NCBI RefSeq assembly: GCF_000378425.1
Contig: NZ_KB899813.1
Location: 62,001 to 126,000 of the forward strand
Length of the DNA stretch: 64,000 nucleotides
From: Cohnella laeviribosi DSM 21336
Lineage (GTDB): Bacteria; Bacillota; Bacilli; Paenibacillales; Paenibacillaceae
Direction: 5' to 3'
Positions 36,624-44,241 of the stretch are shown here, in pieces (position 1 is the stretch's first letter; each line of letters begins with the position of its first letter). The notes under the pieces were generated by a model. That model worked only from the letters and a program-made list of their open reading frames with translations, did not search any database and was not told the origin of the DNA. The translations under genes were made by a program, and so were the position numbers.

Positions 36624-36667
36624 AATGAGTGAACAGGAAGTTAAAGAAATCATAAATTCAATAAGAT

Positions 36668-36746
36668 GAAAAGGCAAACCTGTCGAAAGACAGGGACGCA
36701 AAGCCACGGGTCTAAGGTATATCTACTATGATCGCCGGGCTGCCAA
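36668..36746 (+). ncRNA. Cyclic-di-GMP class I (GEMM) riboswitch
   Basis: The aptamer shows the GEMM-I core in order: GGCAAACC, a short hairpin with a CGAAAG loop (CCTGTCGAAAGACAGG), GACGCAAAGCCACGGG, TCTAA, a second hairpin, and CCGGGCTGCC closing the P1 stem. It binds the second messenger c-di-GMP, which signals the switch between motile and sessile life. An intrinsic terminator lies 35 bases downstream, so control is probably by transcription attenuation. The regulated gene is an MCP. Confidence 0.95.
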
Positions 36747-36780
36747 ACTTATGATTTTTGTGTCTTCATCCATGGCAGCA

Positions 36781-36812
36781 GGGGCTTTCTTAGGTAGAAA
36801 GTCCCTTTTTTG
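36781..36812 (+). terminator. Riboswitch expression-platform terminator
   Basis: GGGGCTTTC pairs with GAAAGTCCC around a seven-base loop, followed by six T. It stands between the aptamer and the first coding gene. Confidence 0.9.
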
Positions 36813-36867
36813 TTTGTCCTTGTGAAGACGATTCCTGCAACCTGGGCAAAGCCGCGGAAAGAAGGTG

Positions 36868-36939
36868 ATGGATGTTCGCGTGAGTGCGGCCGGATCGAGC
36901 GAACGCGTTACGCGTGCCCGGGCGGAAAGTCGTTGGTGA
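36868..36939 (+). CDS. Possible 23-residue leader ORF
   Basis: ATG 36868 follows AAGAAGG and encodes a short Arg/Ser/Ala-rich peptide ending at TGA 36937. It lies between the riboswitch terminator and the MCP. It could be a leader peptide but has no recognisable homology and may be chance. Confidence 0.2.
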   Translation: MDVRVSAAGSSERVTRARAESRW

Positions 36940-36970
36940 GCTGAATACGTATTGCTGGAGGAGAAAGGCT

Positions 36971-38242
36971 TTGAATTTGCGGCAATTGAAGAACAGCGTA
37001 GTCGGAAAATGGACACTGGCGATGACGGGAATCCTAGCGGTTTTTTTCGTCGCGTTTGGCATCGTGCTGTATTTTACGGCCTCGTCGGTCATCAAGGTCG
37101 ATATGGACGCATCGTACATAAAAGATCTTAAGGCCAGAGTGGCCTGGCTGAGCGCAGGATTCACCGTATTGTTCTTGCTGCTGGGGGCGGCCGGCTCTTA
37201 CGTTGCCGTACGCCGGGCGCTGGGCTCGTCCGGAAGGCTTGCTGCACTGCAGCCGGAGGCCGGCGGCGACGGGGCTTCGAGTTCTTCGCTCGAGGCGAAT
37301 GGACAGCTGCGCGAGGTGCTGGGCCGGATTGGGGAGCTGTCGGACAACGTGGCGTCCACCTCGCAATCCCTGGCCGGCAATACGGAGTTTTGCACGGACA
37401 TGGTCGTCGGCATCTCGGAATCGATTCAGCAGATCGCCGCGGGCAACGAGTCGATCGCCGACAGCGCGCGGTCGAACATGTTCATGCTGGAAGAGGTCAG
37501 CAAAGGGATGGAGCATATCGCGGAATCGTCCCAGGCGCTGGCGAACGAGACCGCGGAAGTGGCCCAGAAGGCGAATGACGGCTTTGGGCTGATCGAGCAG
37601 GCTGTCGCGCAGATGAAAAACATCACCGACGCGGCGCATGCCTCGTCGGCCGCAGTCGAACAGACGGACCAACGCACCGAGGAGATCGACCGGGTCACGG
37701 TCATCATGGGGGAAATCGCAAGCCAGATCAATCTCCTGTCGCTCAACGCGGCGATCGAAGCGGCTCGCGCCGGCGAATACGGACGGGGGTTCGCCGTCGT
37801 GGCGGACGAAATCCGCAAGCTGGCCGACCAGTCTTCGAACTCGGCCAAGGAAATCGCGCGGATGGTCGAGCATATTCGCGCCGGTTCGCGGGAATCGCGC
37901 AAAGCCATGAGCCAGGTTCTGGTCGAGGTGCAATCGGGCGCCGAAATCGTCGCCGTCGCCGGACAATCGTTCCGCGAAATCGTGCAATTGACGGAAAACG
38001 TGTCTTACAAAGTGCAGGAAGTATCCGGCGTGACGCAGGAGGTCAGCGCCAGCGCCGAGCAAATTCTCGGCTCCATGCGGGAGACGGTGAGCATTACGGA
38101 AATGGCGCTCGCCGGAGCGAAGGAGATCGCGGCTTGCTCGGAGGAGCAGCTGACGGCGATGGAAGAATCGCTCCAGTCCGCGCGGCAGTTGCAGGAGCAG
38201 GCGAAGCAGTTGAAGCGCGAAATCGATTCGTGCGCCGATTGA
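36971..38242 (+). CDS. Membrane methyl-accepting chemotaxis protein with minimal outer loop
   Basis: A chemoreceptor of about 423 residues. Two membrane segments (about 17-40 and 60-85) are separated by only about 20 residues, so there is no extracytoplasmic sensor domain. Signals must come from the membrane, the cytoplasm or a partner. The cytoplasmic part has the MCP hairpin ([39 protein letters not shown]) and flanking adaptation helices; no HAMP is obvious. TTG 36971 is preceded by GGAGGAGAAAGG. The frame is open back to GTG 36884. It is the first gene under the c-di-GMP riboswitch, linking its synthesis to c-di-GMP level. The GAF-protein gene begins 16 bases later. Confidence 0.9.
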   Translation: MNLRQLKNSVVGKWTLAMTGILAVFFVAFGIVLYFTASSVIKVDMDASYIKDLKARVAWLSAGFTVLFLLLGAAGSYVAVRRALGSSGRLAALQPEAGGDGASSSSLEANGQLREVLGRIGELSDNVASTSQSLAGNTEFCTDMVVGISESIQQIAAGNESIADSARSNMFMLEEVSKGMEHIAESSQALANETAEVAQKANDGFGLIEQAVAQMKNITDAAHASSAAVEQTDQRTEEIDRVTVIMGEIASQINLLSLNAAIEAARAGEYGRGFAVVADEIRKLADQSSNSAKEIARMVEHIRAGSRESRKAMSQVLVEVQSGAEIVAVAGQSFREIVQLTENVSYKVQEVSGVTQEVSASAEQILGSMRETVSITEMALAGAKEIAACSEEQLTAMEESLQSARQLQEQAKQLKREIDSCAD

Positions 38243-38258
38243 CGAAGGAGGGACCGCG

Positions 38259-38696
38259 ATGGATTTGGAACAGCTTCGCGAACTGTTCGGGCGGCTTGAG
38301 AAGTTGACCGGCGTGCGGGATATTGCCTACCACCGGATCGAGGGGGGCCGTCTGAATCCCGTGCTCAAGACCCACACCGACATCCTGGGCGTCGAAAAGT
38401 GGAAAAGCGTCCATGCGCAAAATCCGGTCTATATCGAGCGCGACCGGTTGCTTCGCGAGCTCGTCCGCGACCCGCGGCCGATCACCGTGCAGGATGTGAA
38501 AAACGATCCCCGGTCGGCGGAGGAGTTTTTTCTGTTCGGCATTGACAGCATCCTGATCCTGCCGGTGACGGAGAACGCGGCGGTTAAGGGAATTGTGGTT
38601 GTGGCTTCCATTGGGCAGCTTCATGAATTTACCGATGAGGAAGTGCGCGAAGCGCAGCGGCTGGTTGAAGGATACAGAGAAATATTCCGGGCTTAA
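38259..38696 (+). CDS. Single GAF-domain protein
   Basis: A 145-residue soluble protein made of one GAF domain: an N-terminal helix (LEQLRELFGRLEKLTG), central strands (PITVQDVKNDPRSAEEFF, FGIDSILILPVTENAAVKGIVVVAS) and a C-terminal helix (TDEEVREAQRLVEGYREIF). GAF domains bind small ligands or cyclic nucleotides; the ligand is unknown. It sits between an MCP and a ThDP enzyme in one operon (gaps of 16 and 18 bases), so it may present a ligand to the receptor. ATG 38259 follows AAGGAGGG. Confidence 0.85.
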   Translation: MDLEQLRELFGRLEKLTGVRDIAYHRIEGGRLNPVLKTHTDILGVEKWKSVHAQNPVYIERDRLLRELVRDPRPITVQDVKNDPRSAEEFFLFGIDSILILPVTENAAVKGIVVVASIGQLHEFTDEEVREAQRLVEGYREIFRA

Positions 38697-38714
38697 CGGA
38701 GAGGAGAGAGAGCT

Positions 38715-40340
38715 GTGAACATAGCGGAAGCCATACTGCGTTATCTGAAGGCCAATCAAGTCGAGTATCTGTTCGGCATTCCGGCGGGAATTATCGGTCC
38801 GGTATACGATTCCCTGATCGACGTCGGCATCAAGCCGATCATTACCAAGAACGAAGCCGGGGCCGCTTATATGGCTGCCCGTTATGCGAGCACCTCCGGC
38901 AAGCTCGCGGTGTGCGCCGGCGCGGGAGCGGTCGGCGTGAGCAACATGATGAACGGAATTGCCGACGCGATGCGGGCGAAGGCCCCGATGCTCGTCATCG
39001 CCGGCTATATCAATCGCTGGCAAATGGGCAAGGGCGCCATTCAGGAACTGGACGGCGAGCAAATGGTCAAGCCGGTCACCAAGTACAGCGCGACGGTTCT
39101 GAACGAGGCCGATGTCTTGGCCGAGCTCGACAAGGCGGTGCGCATTGCGCTGACTCCGCCGTGCGGGCCGGTCTATATTTCCGTGCCGATCGATGTGCAG
39201 CGCGCGGAGTTCGAAGGGCCGCTGCCGGAGCCGGCGGACCTCTCCGAACTGCAGTCGGTCCGGCCGGACCGGGCCGCGCTGGAGCAGGCCGCCGAGCTGA
39301 TCAATCGCGCCGGCCAAGGCCTCATTATGGTGGGACGCGGGGGCCGCGGCTTCGGCGAGCAGATCATGCGGCTCAGCGAGCGCCTGCAGTGGCCGATCGT
39401 TACGACGCCCGCGGGCAAAGGCGTCATTCCCGGCGATTTTGCCCTGAACCTCGGCAACTACGGGTTCTCCAGCACGGACGCCGCGTTCGAGTACGTGAAT
39501 TCGGACAAGCCTTCCTGCGTGCTGATTTTGGGAACGAGCCTGGGAGAAGCCTCTACCTGCAATTTCAACGAGGCGCTCGTTGCGGGAAGAACCGTCATTC
39601 ACGTCGATCGCGATCCGAAAGAGCTCGGCAAGGTGTTCAAGACCGATCTCGCGATTCACGGCGATTTAAAGGAGGTGCTGCCCTACTTCATCGACAACAG
39701 CCGCAGCGCTCCGGCACGCTTCCGCAAGCCGGACCCGATCAACGAACCGTATGTGAACAACCATACCGGGTTGTCGCTCCGGTTGTTTCTCGAAGCGCTG
39801 CGCGGCTCAATGCCGGCCGATACGCGTTACGTTTGCGATATCGGAGAGTTCACCAACTTTGTGCTGAAATACCTTGAAATTCCTCGGGGCGGAGATTTCG
39901 AAATCAACCTGGACTACGGCGCCATGGGTTCGGCCATCGCCGGCGCAGCCGGTCTGGTGGCCGCCGATCCGACCCGTCCCGTAGCCGTGCTGGCGGGCGA
40001 CGGCTGCTTCTTCATGAACGGCATGGAGATTCTCACCGCCAAGGAATACCGGCTGCCGGTCATCTATTTCATTATCAACAACGCCATGCTGTCCTATGTC
40101 GAGAGAGGCCAGAAGTTCCTGTACAACCGGTCGATTCCCGACTACAAGCAGGAGCGGATTTCGATCGCCGACATGATGCGCACGGCGGGCGTCCGTTCGA
40201 TGACGGTCGAGAAGCTGGAAGACGTCCGGAACATTCGGCCGTTTGTCGAAGCGCTCGACGGGCCTTGCGTCATTGAAGTGGTGACCGACGGCAGCGAACC
40301 GGCCCCGATTCTGGACAGGCTGAAGGCGCTCGTGAAATAG
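38715..40340 (+). CDS. ThDP-dependent enzyme of the acetolactate synthase family
   Basis: A 541-residue enzyme with the three ThDP-family domains: N-terminal PYR domain with the cofactor-activating glutamate near residue 47 (TKNEAGAAYMAAR), central domain (LIMVGRGGRG, TPAGKGVIPGDFALNLG), and PP domain with the GDG...N ThDP/Mg motif at about 428 (AGDGCFFMNGMEILTAKEY). It would join 2-oxo acids or aldehydes into acetolactate or acyloin-type products. No ilvN, ilvC or leu genes are nearby, and the operon also holds a receptor and a KAS III-like enzyme. A role in a signal or secondary metabolite is therefore more likely than branched-chain amino acid synthesis. GTG 38715 follows GGAGAGAG. Confidence 0.9.
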   Translation: MNIAEAILRYLKANQVEYLFGIPAGIIGPVYDSLIDVGIKPIITKNEAGAAYMAARYASTSGKLAVCAGAGAVGVSNMMNGIADAMRAKAPMLVIAGYINRWQMGKGAIQELDGEQMVKPVTKYSATVLNEADVLAELDKAVRIALTPPCGPVYISVPIDVQRAEFEGPLPEPADLSELQSVRPDRAALEQAAELINRAGQGLIMVGRGGRGFGEQIMRLSERLQWPIVTTPAGKGVIPGDFALNLGNYGFSSTDAAFEYVNSDKPSCVLILGTSLGEASTCNFNEALVAGRTVIHVDRDPKELGKVFKTDLAIHGDLKEVLPYFIDNSRSAPARFRKPDPINEPYVNNHTGLSLRLFLEALRGSMPADTRYVCDIGEFTNFVLKYLEIPRGGDFEINLDYGAMGSAIAGAAGLVAADPTRPVAVLAGDGCFFMNGMEILTAKEYRLPVIYFIINNAMLSYVERGQKFLYNRSIPDYKQERISIADMMRTAGVRSMTVEKLEDVRNIRPFVEALDGPCVIEVVTDGSEPAPILDRLKALVK

Positions 40341-40394
40341 CGGCGGCCATCTTTTGTACCCAAAGAACAAACATTCATTCGGAGGTATTGCGAA

Positions 40395-40736
40395 ATGGGA
40401 AGCTTTAATATCGAACTGGACCAAACGAACAAAGTGTTGAAGGCGCAGGTGGAAGGGACCTTTTCGCCCGAGGACGGCATGAGATCCGTGGAGGCTTATC
40501 AAAAAAGCATCGCCTCGATCTCCGTACCGGAATACGAAATCGATATCGACTGCACGAAGCTCAACGTGTCCGCGCCCGATACGCTGCCGATTCTGGAAGG
40601 CTGCTTCCAAATGTACAAAAAAGACGGCTTCAAGAAGGTTACGCTTCGTCTGGCCAAAAACCCGATTTTGAAAATGCAGCTTTCCCGGATCGCCCGCTCG
40701 GTCCAATTGAACAATCTCGAAATCGTTGAGGTTTGA
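40395..40736 (+). CDS. Small STAS-like protein
   Basis: A 113-residue soluble protein. The alternating pattern (LKAQVEGTFSPEDGMRSVEAY, YEIDIDCTKLNVSAPDTLPIL, FKKVTLRLAKNPILKMQLSRI) resembles a SpoIIAA/STAS fold, with a strand, an acidic Asp-Cys-Thr/Ser turn and a following helix. I do not recognise it as a named family. GGAGG precedes ATG 40395. It lies between two metabolic genes of the riboswitch operon with 54-base gaps on both sides. A regulatory or scaffold role is only a guess. Confidence 0.7.
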   Translation: MGSFNIELDQTNKVLKAQVEGTFSPEDGMRSVEAYQKSIASISVPEYEIDIDCTKLNVSAPDTLPILEGCFQMYKKDGFKKVTLRLAKNPILKMQLSRIARSVQLNNLEIVEV

Positions 40737-40790
40737 GGCAAGTTTCGGTTTTGCAAGCTCCATAATTCGTAGAGACAGGGGAGTGGAACG

Positions 40791-41780
40791 ATGGGAGCCG
40801 TCCGCATTCGCGATATACAAGTCTATCATCCGTCCAATGAAGTCGACAACGAGTACTTTATCGAGCGGTTCAGACAAAAAGGGACCGAGGTTTCGGGACT
40901 GCTTCGGGCATTGGGCCGGAACAAGCGCTTCATGATCGACAATCCGGCTGAAAACACGCTGACGATGGCCATCGAAGCGTCCAAAAGCGCGCTGCAAAGC
41001 GCGGGACTTTCGGCCCGCGATTTGGATCTCATTATTTTCACTTCCCAGACGCCCGAATATTTGCTGCCCAGCAACGCTTTGAAGCTGCACAACGCGCTGG
41101 GCGGAGACCTAAATACGATTTGCTACGACCTCAACGCGAACTGCGCGGGCATGCTGGTCGCCGTGGACCAGGCGAGCCGCTACATGATGGGCAATCCCCG
41201 CATCGAACGCGCGCTTGTCGTCGGCGCCGACTACTTGACCGTGCACAGCCCGGACCAGCCGGTCTACTATTCCAATTTCGCGGATTCGGCCTGCGCGGTC
41301 ATTTTGGAAGCCGCTTCGGATACGCGCGGTTTGATCGACTCCATCTACCAGACGGACACTTCCGTCATCGACAATTCGCTGTTCCCCGCGCACGGGCTTT
41401 CCAACCTGTACCGCGAGGAATTTACGGCGAAGGACGCGCAGGTCCAGTTCACTCCGTTCGACGATTCCGTATGCGTCGATTCCGCGGTCGATTCGCTGCG
41501 GATTCTGCTGGAGCGCAACGGCATCGCCAAAGAGGACGTGGGAGGCTATCTGTTCTCGCAGTTCTCGCTCGGCAATGTGAAGCTGGTGGCGGAACGATTG
41601 GGCATCGACGAGCAAAAAGTGACCTACATTGGCGACAAATACGGCTATACGGCGACCAACAGCCCGTTCGTTGCGCTGTACGAAGCGCTCAAGGCAGGCA
41701 AGATCAGCCGGGGCGACTACCTCGTCTTCTGGACGGTCGGCGCGGGCTGGCAGAACGTGTCGCTGTTGATGCAGTATTGA
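40791..41780 (+). CDS. KAS III (FabH)-like thiolase-fold protein with altered catalytic triad
   Basis: A 329-residue thiolase-fold protein of the ketoacyl-ACP synthase III group. The active-site cysteine is kept (about residue 118, DLNANCAGML). The FabH histidine position (HQAN) reads SQFS (Gln about 257). The asparagine of GNTS reads GYTA (Tyr about 286). The fold motifs (VRIRDIQVYHP, LIIFTSQTPEY, ALVVGADYLT, GAGWQNVSLL) are intact. Loss of His and Asn argues against normal decarboxylative condensation and for acyl transfer or another thioester reaction. It is last in the c-di-GMP operon and probably acts on the product of the ThDP enzyme. ATG 40791 follows AGGGGAG. Confidence 0.85.
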   Translation: MGAVRIRDIQVYHPSNEVDNEYFIERFRQKGTEVSGLLRALGRNKRFMIDNPAENTLTMAIEASKSALQSAGLSARDLDLIIFTSQTPEYLLPSNALKLHNALGGDLNTICYDLNANCAGMLVAVDQASRYMMGNPRIERALVVGADYLTVHSPDQPVYYSNFADSACAVILEAASDTRGLIDSIYQTDTSVIDNSLFPAHGLSNLYREEFTAKDAQVQFTPFDDSVCVDSAVDSLRILLERNGIAKEDVGGYLFSQFSLGNVKLVAERLGIDEQKVTYIGDKYGYTATNSPFVALYEALKAGKISRGDYLVFWTVGAGWQNVSLLMQY

Positions 41781-41792
41781 TCCATGTGCCGC

Positions 41793-41832
41793 AGGCAGTC
41801 CGGGGGCGCGTCCCTTGGACTGCCTGTTTCGT
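41793..41832 (+). terminator. Intrinsic terminator of the riboswitch operon
   Basis: A perfect 9-bp stem, AGGCAGTCC / GGACTGCCT, with a G-rich/C-rich inner loop that can extend pairing, followed by TGTTTCGTTT. It marks the end of the unit that begins at 36597. Confidence 0.85.
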
Positions 41833-41968
41833 TTGGCATCCGGAATGTCCCGGCGCGCCCGCCTTCGGCCTAAGCTTTCGCTTTTCTCCGCTCCCGCGTG
41901 AAACTATAATAGAAAGAGCCGGCGAATCATGCGCCGTTGGATTCTGTTTTTTAAGGAGACATGGAAAA

Positions 41969-42466
41969 ATGCCGCTGGAGATCGAGCGGAAGTTTCTGCT
42001 GGCGGAATCGCCGGAAAGGCTGGCGGAGCAGGGAATATTGCGGATCCGTTCCGAGCGGCGGATCGAGCAAACCTATCTGGCGCTGGACGAAGCGCAGGAA
42101 ATCAGAGTGCGCCGGATCACCGATCCGGCGGCGGGCTCGGTGGAATACACGCATACGTTCAAACGGGGCAACGGCCTTTCCCGGGAAGAAGTGGAGGTTT
42201 CGATCTCCGAAGCGATCTATACGCAGTTGGTAAACGCCTTCGGCCGGGTGCCGCTGACCAAGACGAGACTGACGGCCGACTGGGACGGACGTACCATCGA
42301 GATCGACATTTACGACCAACTGGAGCTGACCGTGCTGGAAATCGAGTTCGCTTCCGAAGAAGAAGCGATCGGGTTCTCCCCGCCGGATTGGTTCGGCCGG
42401 GACATCAGCTCGGATAGGCGATACAGCAACAAAACGGTGTGGAAGAAGCTCCAGGAGCGGGCCTAG
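41969..42466 (+). CDS. CYTH-domain phosphohydrolase (triphosphate tunnel family)
   Basis: A 165-residue CYTH protein with the N-terminal ExExK signature (PLEIERKFLL). Alternating charged strands follow (QEIRVRRIT, EYTHTFKRGNG, TIEIDIYDQLELTVLEIEFAS), and near the C terminus GRDISSDRRYSNKTVW. The family hydrolyses triphosphate or thiamine triphosphate, or makes cAMP; small bacterial members are mostly inorganic triphosphatases. AAGGAG is ten bases before ATG 41969. An out-of-frame ATG at 41961 is too close to it. A single gene between two other units. Confidence 0.9.
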   Translation: MPLEIERKFLLAESPERLAEQGILRIRSERRIEQTYLALDEAQEIRVRRITDPAAGSVEYTHTFKRGNGLSREEVEVSISEAIYTQLVNAFGRVPLTKTRLTADWDGRTIEIDIYDQLELTVLEIEFASEEEAIGFSPPDWFGRDISSDRRYSNKTVWKKLQERA

Positions 42467-42631
42467 CCGGACAGGCGCGAACGCGGGCGCGGGGGCAGGC
42501 GGCCCTAGCTTGGCGAGATTTTTGGCGAGTGCCGAGCCGGAAGCGGGCCGCTTTACGCGCCGGACCGGCGCAAGCCGGCAATCCATCCGCCTTTCCGCAG
42601 CGGGAAAGCGGGAGCGAACGGGGGACGGGAC

Positions 42632-43618
42632 ATGGATAAAACTGGGGCCGCACGATGGGGCGGCGATCCGGATTCGATCGCCGCAATCGCCATCGATTCG
42701 GCCGTTGCGGAGCCGGTGCCCATCGGCGCCGTCGCGCTGGGGCTGGCCGTACTGGCGGTTCTGCTTGCGCTCGCCGCGTTGCTGTTCAAACGGCGGTTAA
42801 CCCGGCGCATACTTACCAAGGCCGCGTTAAGGCAAGAGGAGGCCTTCGCCAAGCTGAACGCGATGATTTTGTCGGAACCGTTCAAGGAGCTGAACGACGG
42901 GTTCGTTCAAGGGGACACCCGGCAGTCGCTCGAGCGGCTGGAGCGGGCGATTCTGGCTTCCCGGTCGCAGGCGGAGCTGCTGCAGCAGAAGATCGCGGCG
43001 CAGAGGGCGCCTCTCCTGTCGCTGATCGAACCGCTTGATCGGGCGGGCAAGCTGCTTTACGAGGCGAACGCTCTCGCCGGGGAGGCGGATCGGTACGAAC
43101 GGGAACTGGCGGAAGCGGACCGATTGGCGAAAGACGTAAGGCAGTCCGTGCGGCAGGTGCGGAAGAAGACGGAGGAGCTCGCCGCGCTTCTGGAGACAAC
43201 GGCGCTCCAGACAGGCTACCCGCTGGACGAATTAAAGGCGGGCCTGGGGCAGGCGCAGGCTAGCGTCCGACAAGCGGAGCTGGCCGGAACCTTCGACGCG
43301 CTGAAGGCGCAGGCGGAACTTCAGTCGGCGGCCCGCGCTGCCGATGCCTTGGAGCGAAGGATCGCCGAGTTTCAGAAAAGCGCGGCCTTCTTCCGGGAGA
43401 TGAAATCCCGTTTCGAGCAGCGGATCGAACGGATCAAAAGAGAGAGCGGGCAGGAGGAAGAGCGGCAGGCGCTGGAGGCGATCGCGGAGCAGGCGGCCGA
43501 AGCGCTTCGGACGCTGGAGGAAGCGATGCGCGCGGGCAAAGCCGTCAATCTCCGGGCCGCCGCGGTCGGGATCGAGAAGCTGCTCGGGCAGGCTTCGGGC
43601 GCCGGGCGGTTCGAATAG
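42632..43618 (+). CDS. Membrane-anchored coiled-coil protein, unknown function
   Basis: A 328-residue protein with one membrane segment at about residues 32-53 (GAVALGLAVLAVLLALAALLF). A basic stop-transfer (KRRLTRRIL) and a long cytoplasmic region follow, almost wholly helical and rich in Ala, Glu, Arg, Gln and Leu. Heptads can be followed from about residue 90 to 310 (RLERAILASRSQAELLQQKI, ARAADALERRIAEFQKSA). The layout is like EzrA or other septum/envelope scaffolds, but I see no sequence match to a named family. GGGGGACGGG precedes ATG 42632. The 165-base gap before it holds nothing obvious. Confidence 0.7.
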   Translation: MDKTGAARWGGDPDSIAAIAIDSAVAEPVPIGAVALGLAVLAVLLALAALLFKRRLTRRILTKAALRQEEAFAKLNAMILSEPFKELNDGFVQGDTRQSLERLERAILASRSQAELLQQKIAAQRAPLLSLIEPLDRAGKLLYEANALAGEADRYERELAEADRLAKDVRQSVRQVRKKTEELAALLETTALQTGYPLDELKAGLGQAQASVRQAELAGTFDALKAQAELQSAARAADALERRIAEFQKSAAFFREMKSRFEQRIERIKRESGQEEERQALEAIAEQAAEALRTLEEAMRAGKAVNLRAAAVGIEKLLGQASGAGRFE

Positions 43619-43667
43619 CCAAGCAGCAAGCGGCCTGACGGGCGTTCGAGATGGAAGTTTATAGAAG

Positions 43668-43697
43668 TTGACAGACTTTTTTAAATAGTTGTAAGAT
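43668..43697 (+). promoter_or_regulatory. Candidate sigma-A promoter before a structured leader
   Basis: A perfect TTGACA (43668-43673) and TAAGAT (43692-43697), 18-bp spacing, in a locally AT-rich stretch. It would transcribe the small ORFs and hairpin up to 44194 and, by read-through, the YkuK gene. Confidence 0.6.
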
Positions 43698-43754
43698 AAC
43701 AACATGAATTTCCGGTCCGGAATCGGGCCTGCGGCAAGGAAGGAGGCATTGGCC

Positions 43755-43856
43755 ATGAGAAAGCTATGGAACGGCTTGGCGCAAACCGGCGCGAATCGCC
43801 GGCGGTCCATACGCAGCATGCATCGGCCGAAGCGATGTCTCCGGGCGGAGAATTAA
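43755..43856 (+). CDS. Small basic protein, 33 residues
   Basis: ATG 43755 lies nine bases after a consensus AAGGAGG and about 58 bases after a good promoter. The product is very basic (MRKLWNGL..., clusters of Arg, ending RAEN), without membrane segment. No family is recognised. The ribosome site is stronger than that of most genes here, which favours translation. It may be a leader peptide or a small regulator. Confidence 0.45.
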   Translation: MRKLWNGLAQTGANRRRSIRSMHRPKRCLRAEN

Positions 43857-43969
43857 TCGTGCAAGCTCGCGACATGCTGCGTTCTGCGCTGCCTGACTGT
43901 TTACGCCTGCCGGCGTAACGGGCGCGCGTGCGCGGCATTTATTTTTCGATTCGGAAAGGAGGCGCGAAT

Positions 43970-44167
43970 ATGCAGACTCGTTTGTTTCGTCATAATCTAT
44001 CCCATAAACGGTCATCCGCAACGCGCCGCCCCTCGTCGTGTGCGTTCCCCGATGCATGCCTTCCGTTTTCGGCAGGGCGGAAGTCGGCCGTCCCTTGTCG
44101 GCCGGAAGGATTTCAATCAGGGCTGCTTGTTGCGGACGCTTCATTTCGTACCGTTCAGGACGAATGA
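43970..44167 (+). CDS. Possible 65-residue small protein
   Basis: ATG 43970 follows AAAGGAGG at ideal distance and the frame runs to TGA 44167. The composition is not typical of a folded protein (many Arg, Ser, Cys, Pro), and its last 16 codons coincide with the terminator-like hairpin at 44120-44193. This DNA may therefore act as RNA rather than as a gene. Confidence 0.3.
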   Translation: MQTRLFRHNLSHKRSSATRRPSSCAFPDACLPFSAGRKSAVPCRPEGFQSGLLVADASFRTVQDE

Positions 44168-44194
44168 ACACCGCGGCCAAGCAGCCCTTTTTTG
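44120..44194 (+). terminator. Long structured terminator/attenuator before YkuK
   Basis: The outer stem GGGCTGCTTG (44120-44129) pairs with CAAGCAGCCC (44178-44187), then TTTTTT. Inside, TTCATTTCGT pairs with ACGAATGAA (one bulge). It lies 48 bases before the YkuK ATG, so it could terminate the upstream small transcript or attenuate YkuK. A separate 7-bp hairpin (TTACGCC/GGCGTAA) lies near 43901-43919. Confidence 0.7.
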
Positions 44195-44241
44195 ATTAGA
44201 AGAAGGCACGCCAAGCGTCATTTCTAGAGAGGTGATCAGCC

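Noticed and set aside
38715-40340. Assignment of the ThDP gene as the biosynthetic acetolactate synthase (ilvB)
   Set aside because: No ilvN, ilvC or leu neighbours. The operon context (riboswitch, MCP, GAF, KAS III-like) points elsewhere, so only the family name is used.
43764-44180. 138-codon minus-strand frame between 43.8 and 44.2 kb
   Set aside because: No ribosome site or recognisable motif, and it lies opposite strong plus-strand signals (promoter, two Shine-Dalgarno sites, terminator).
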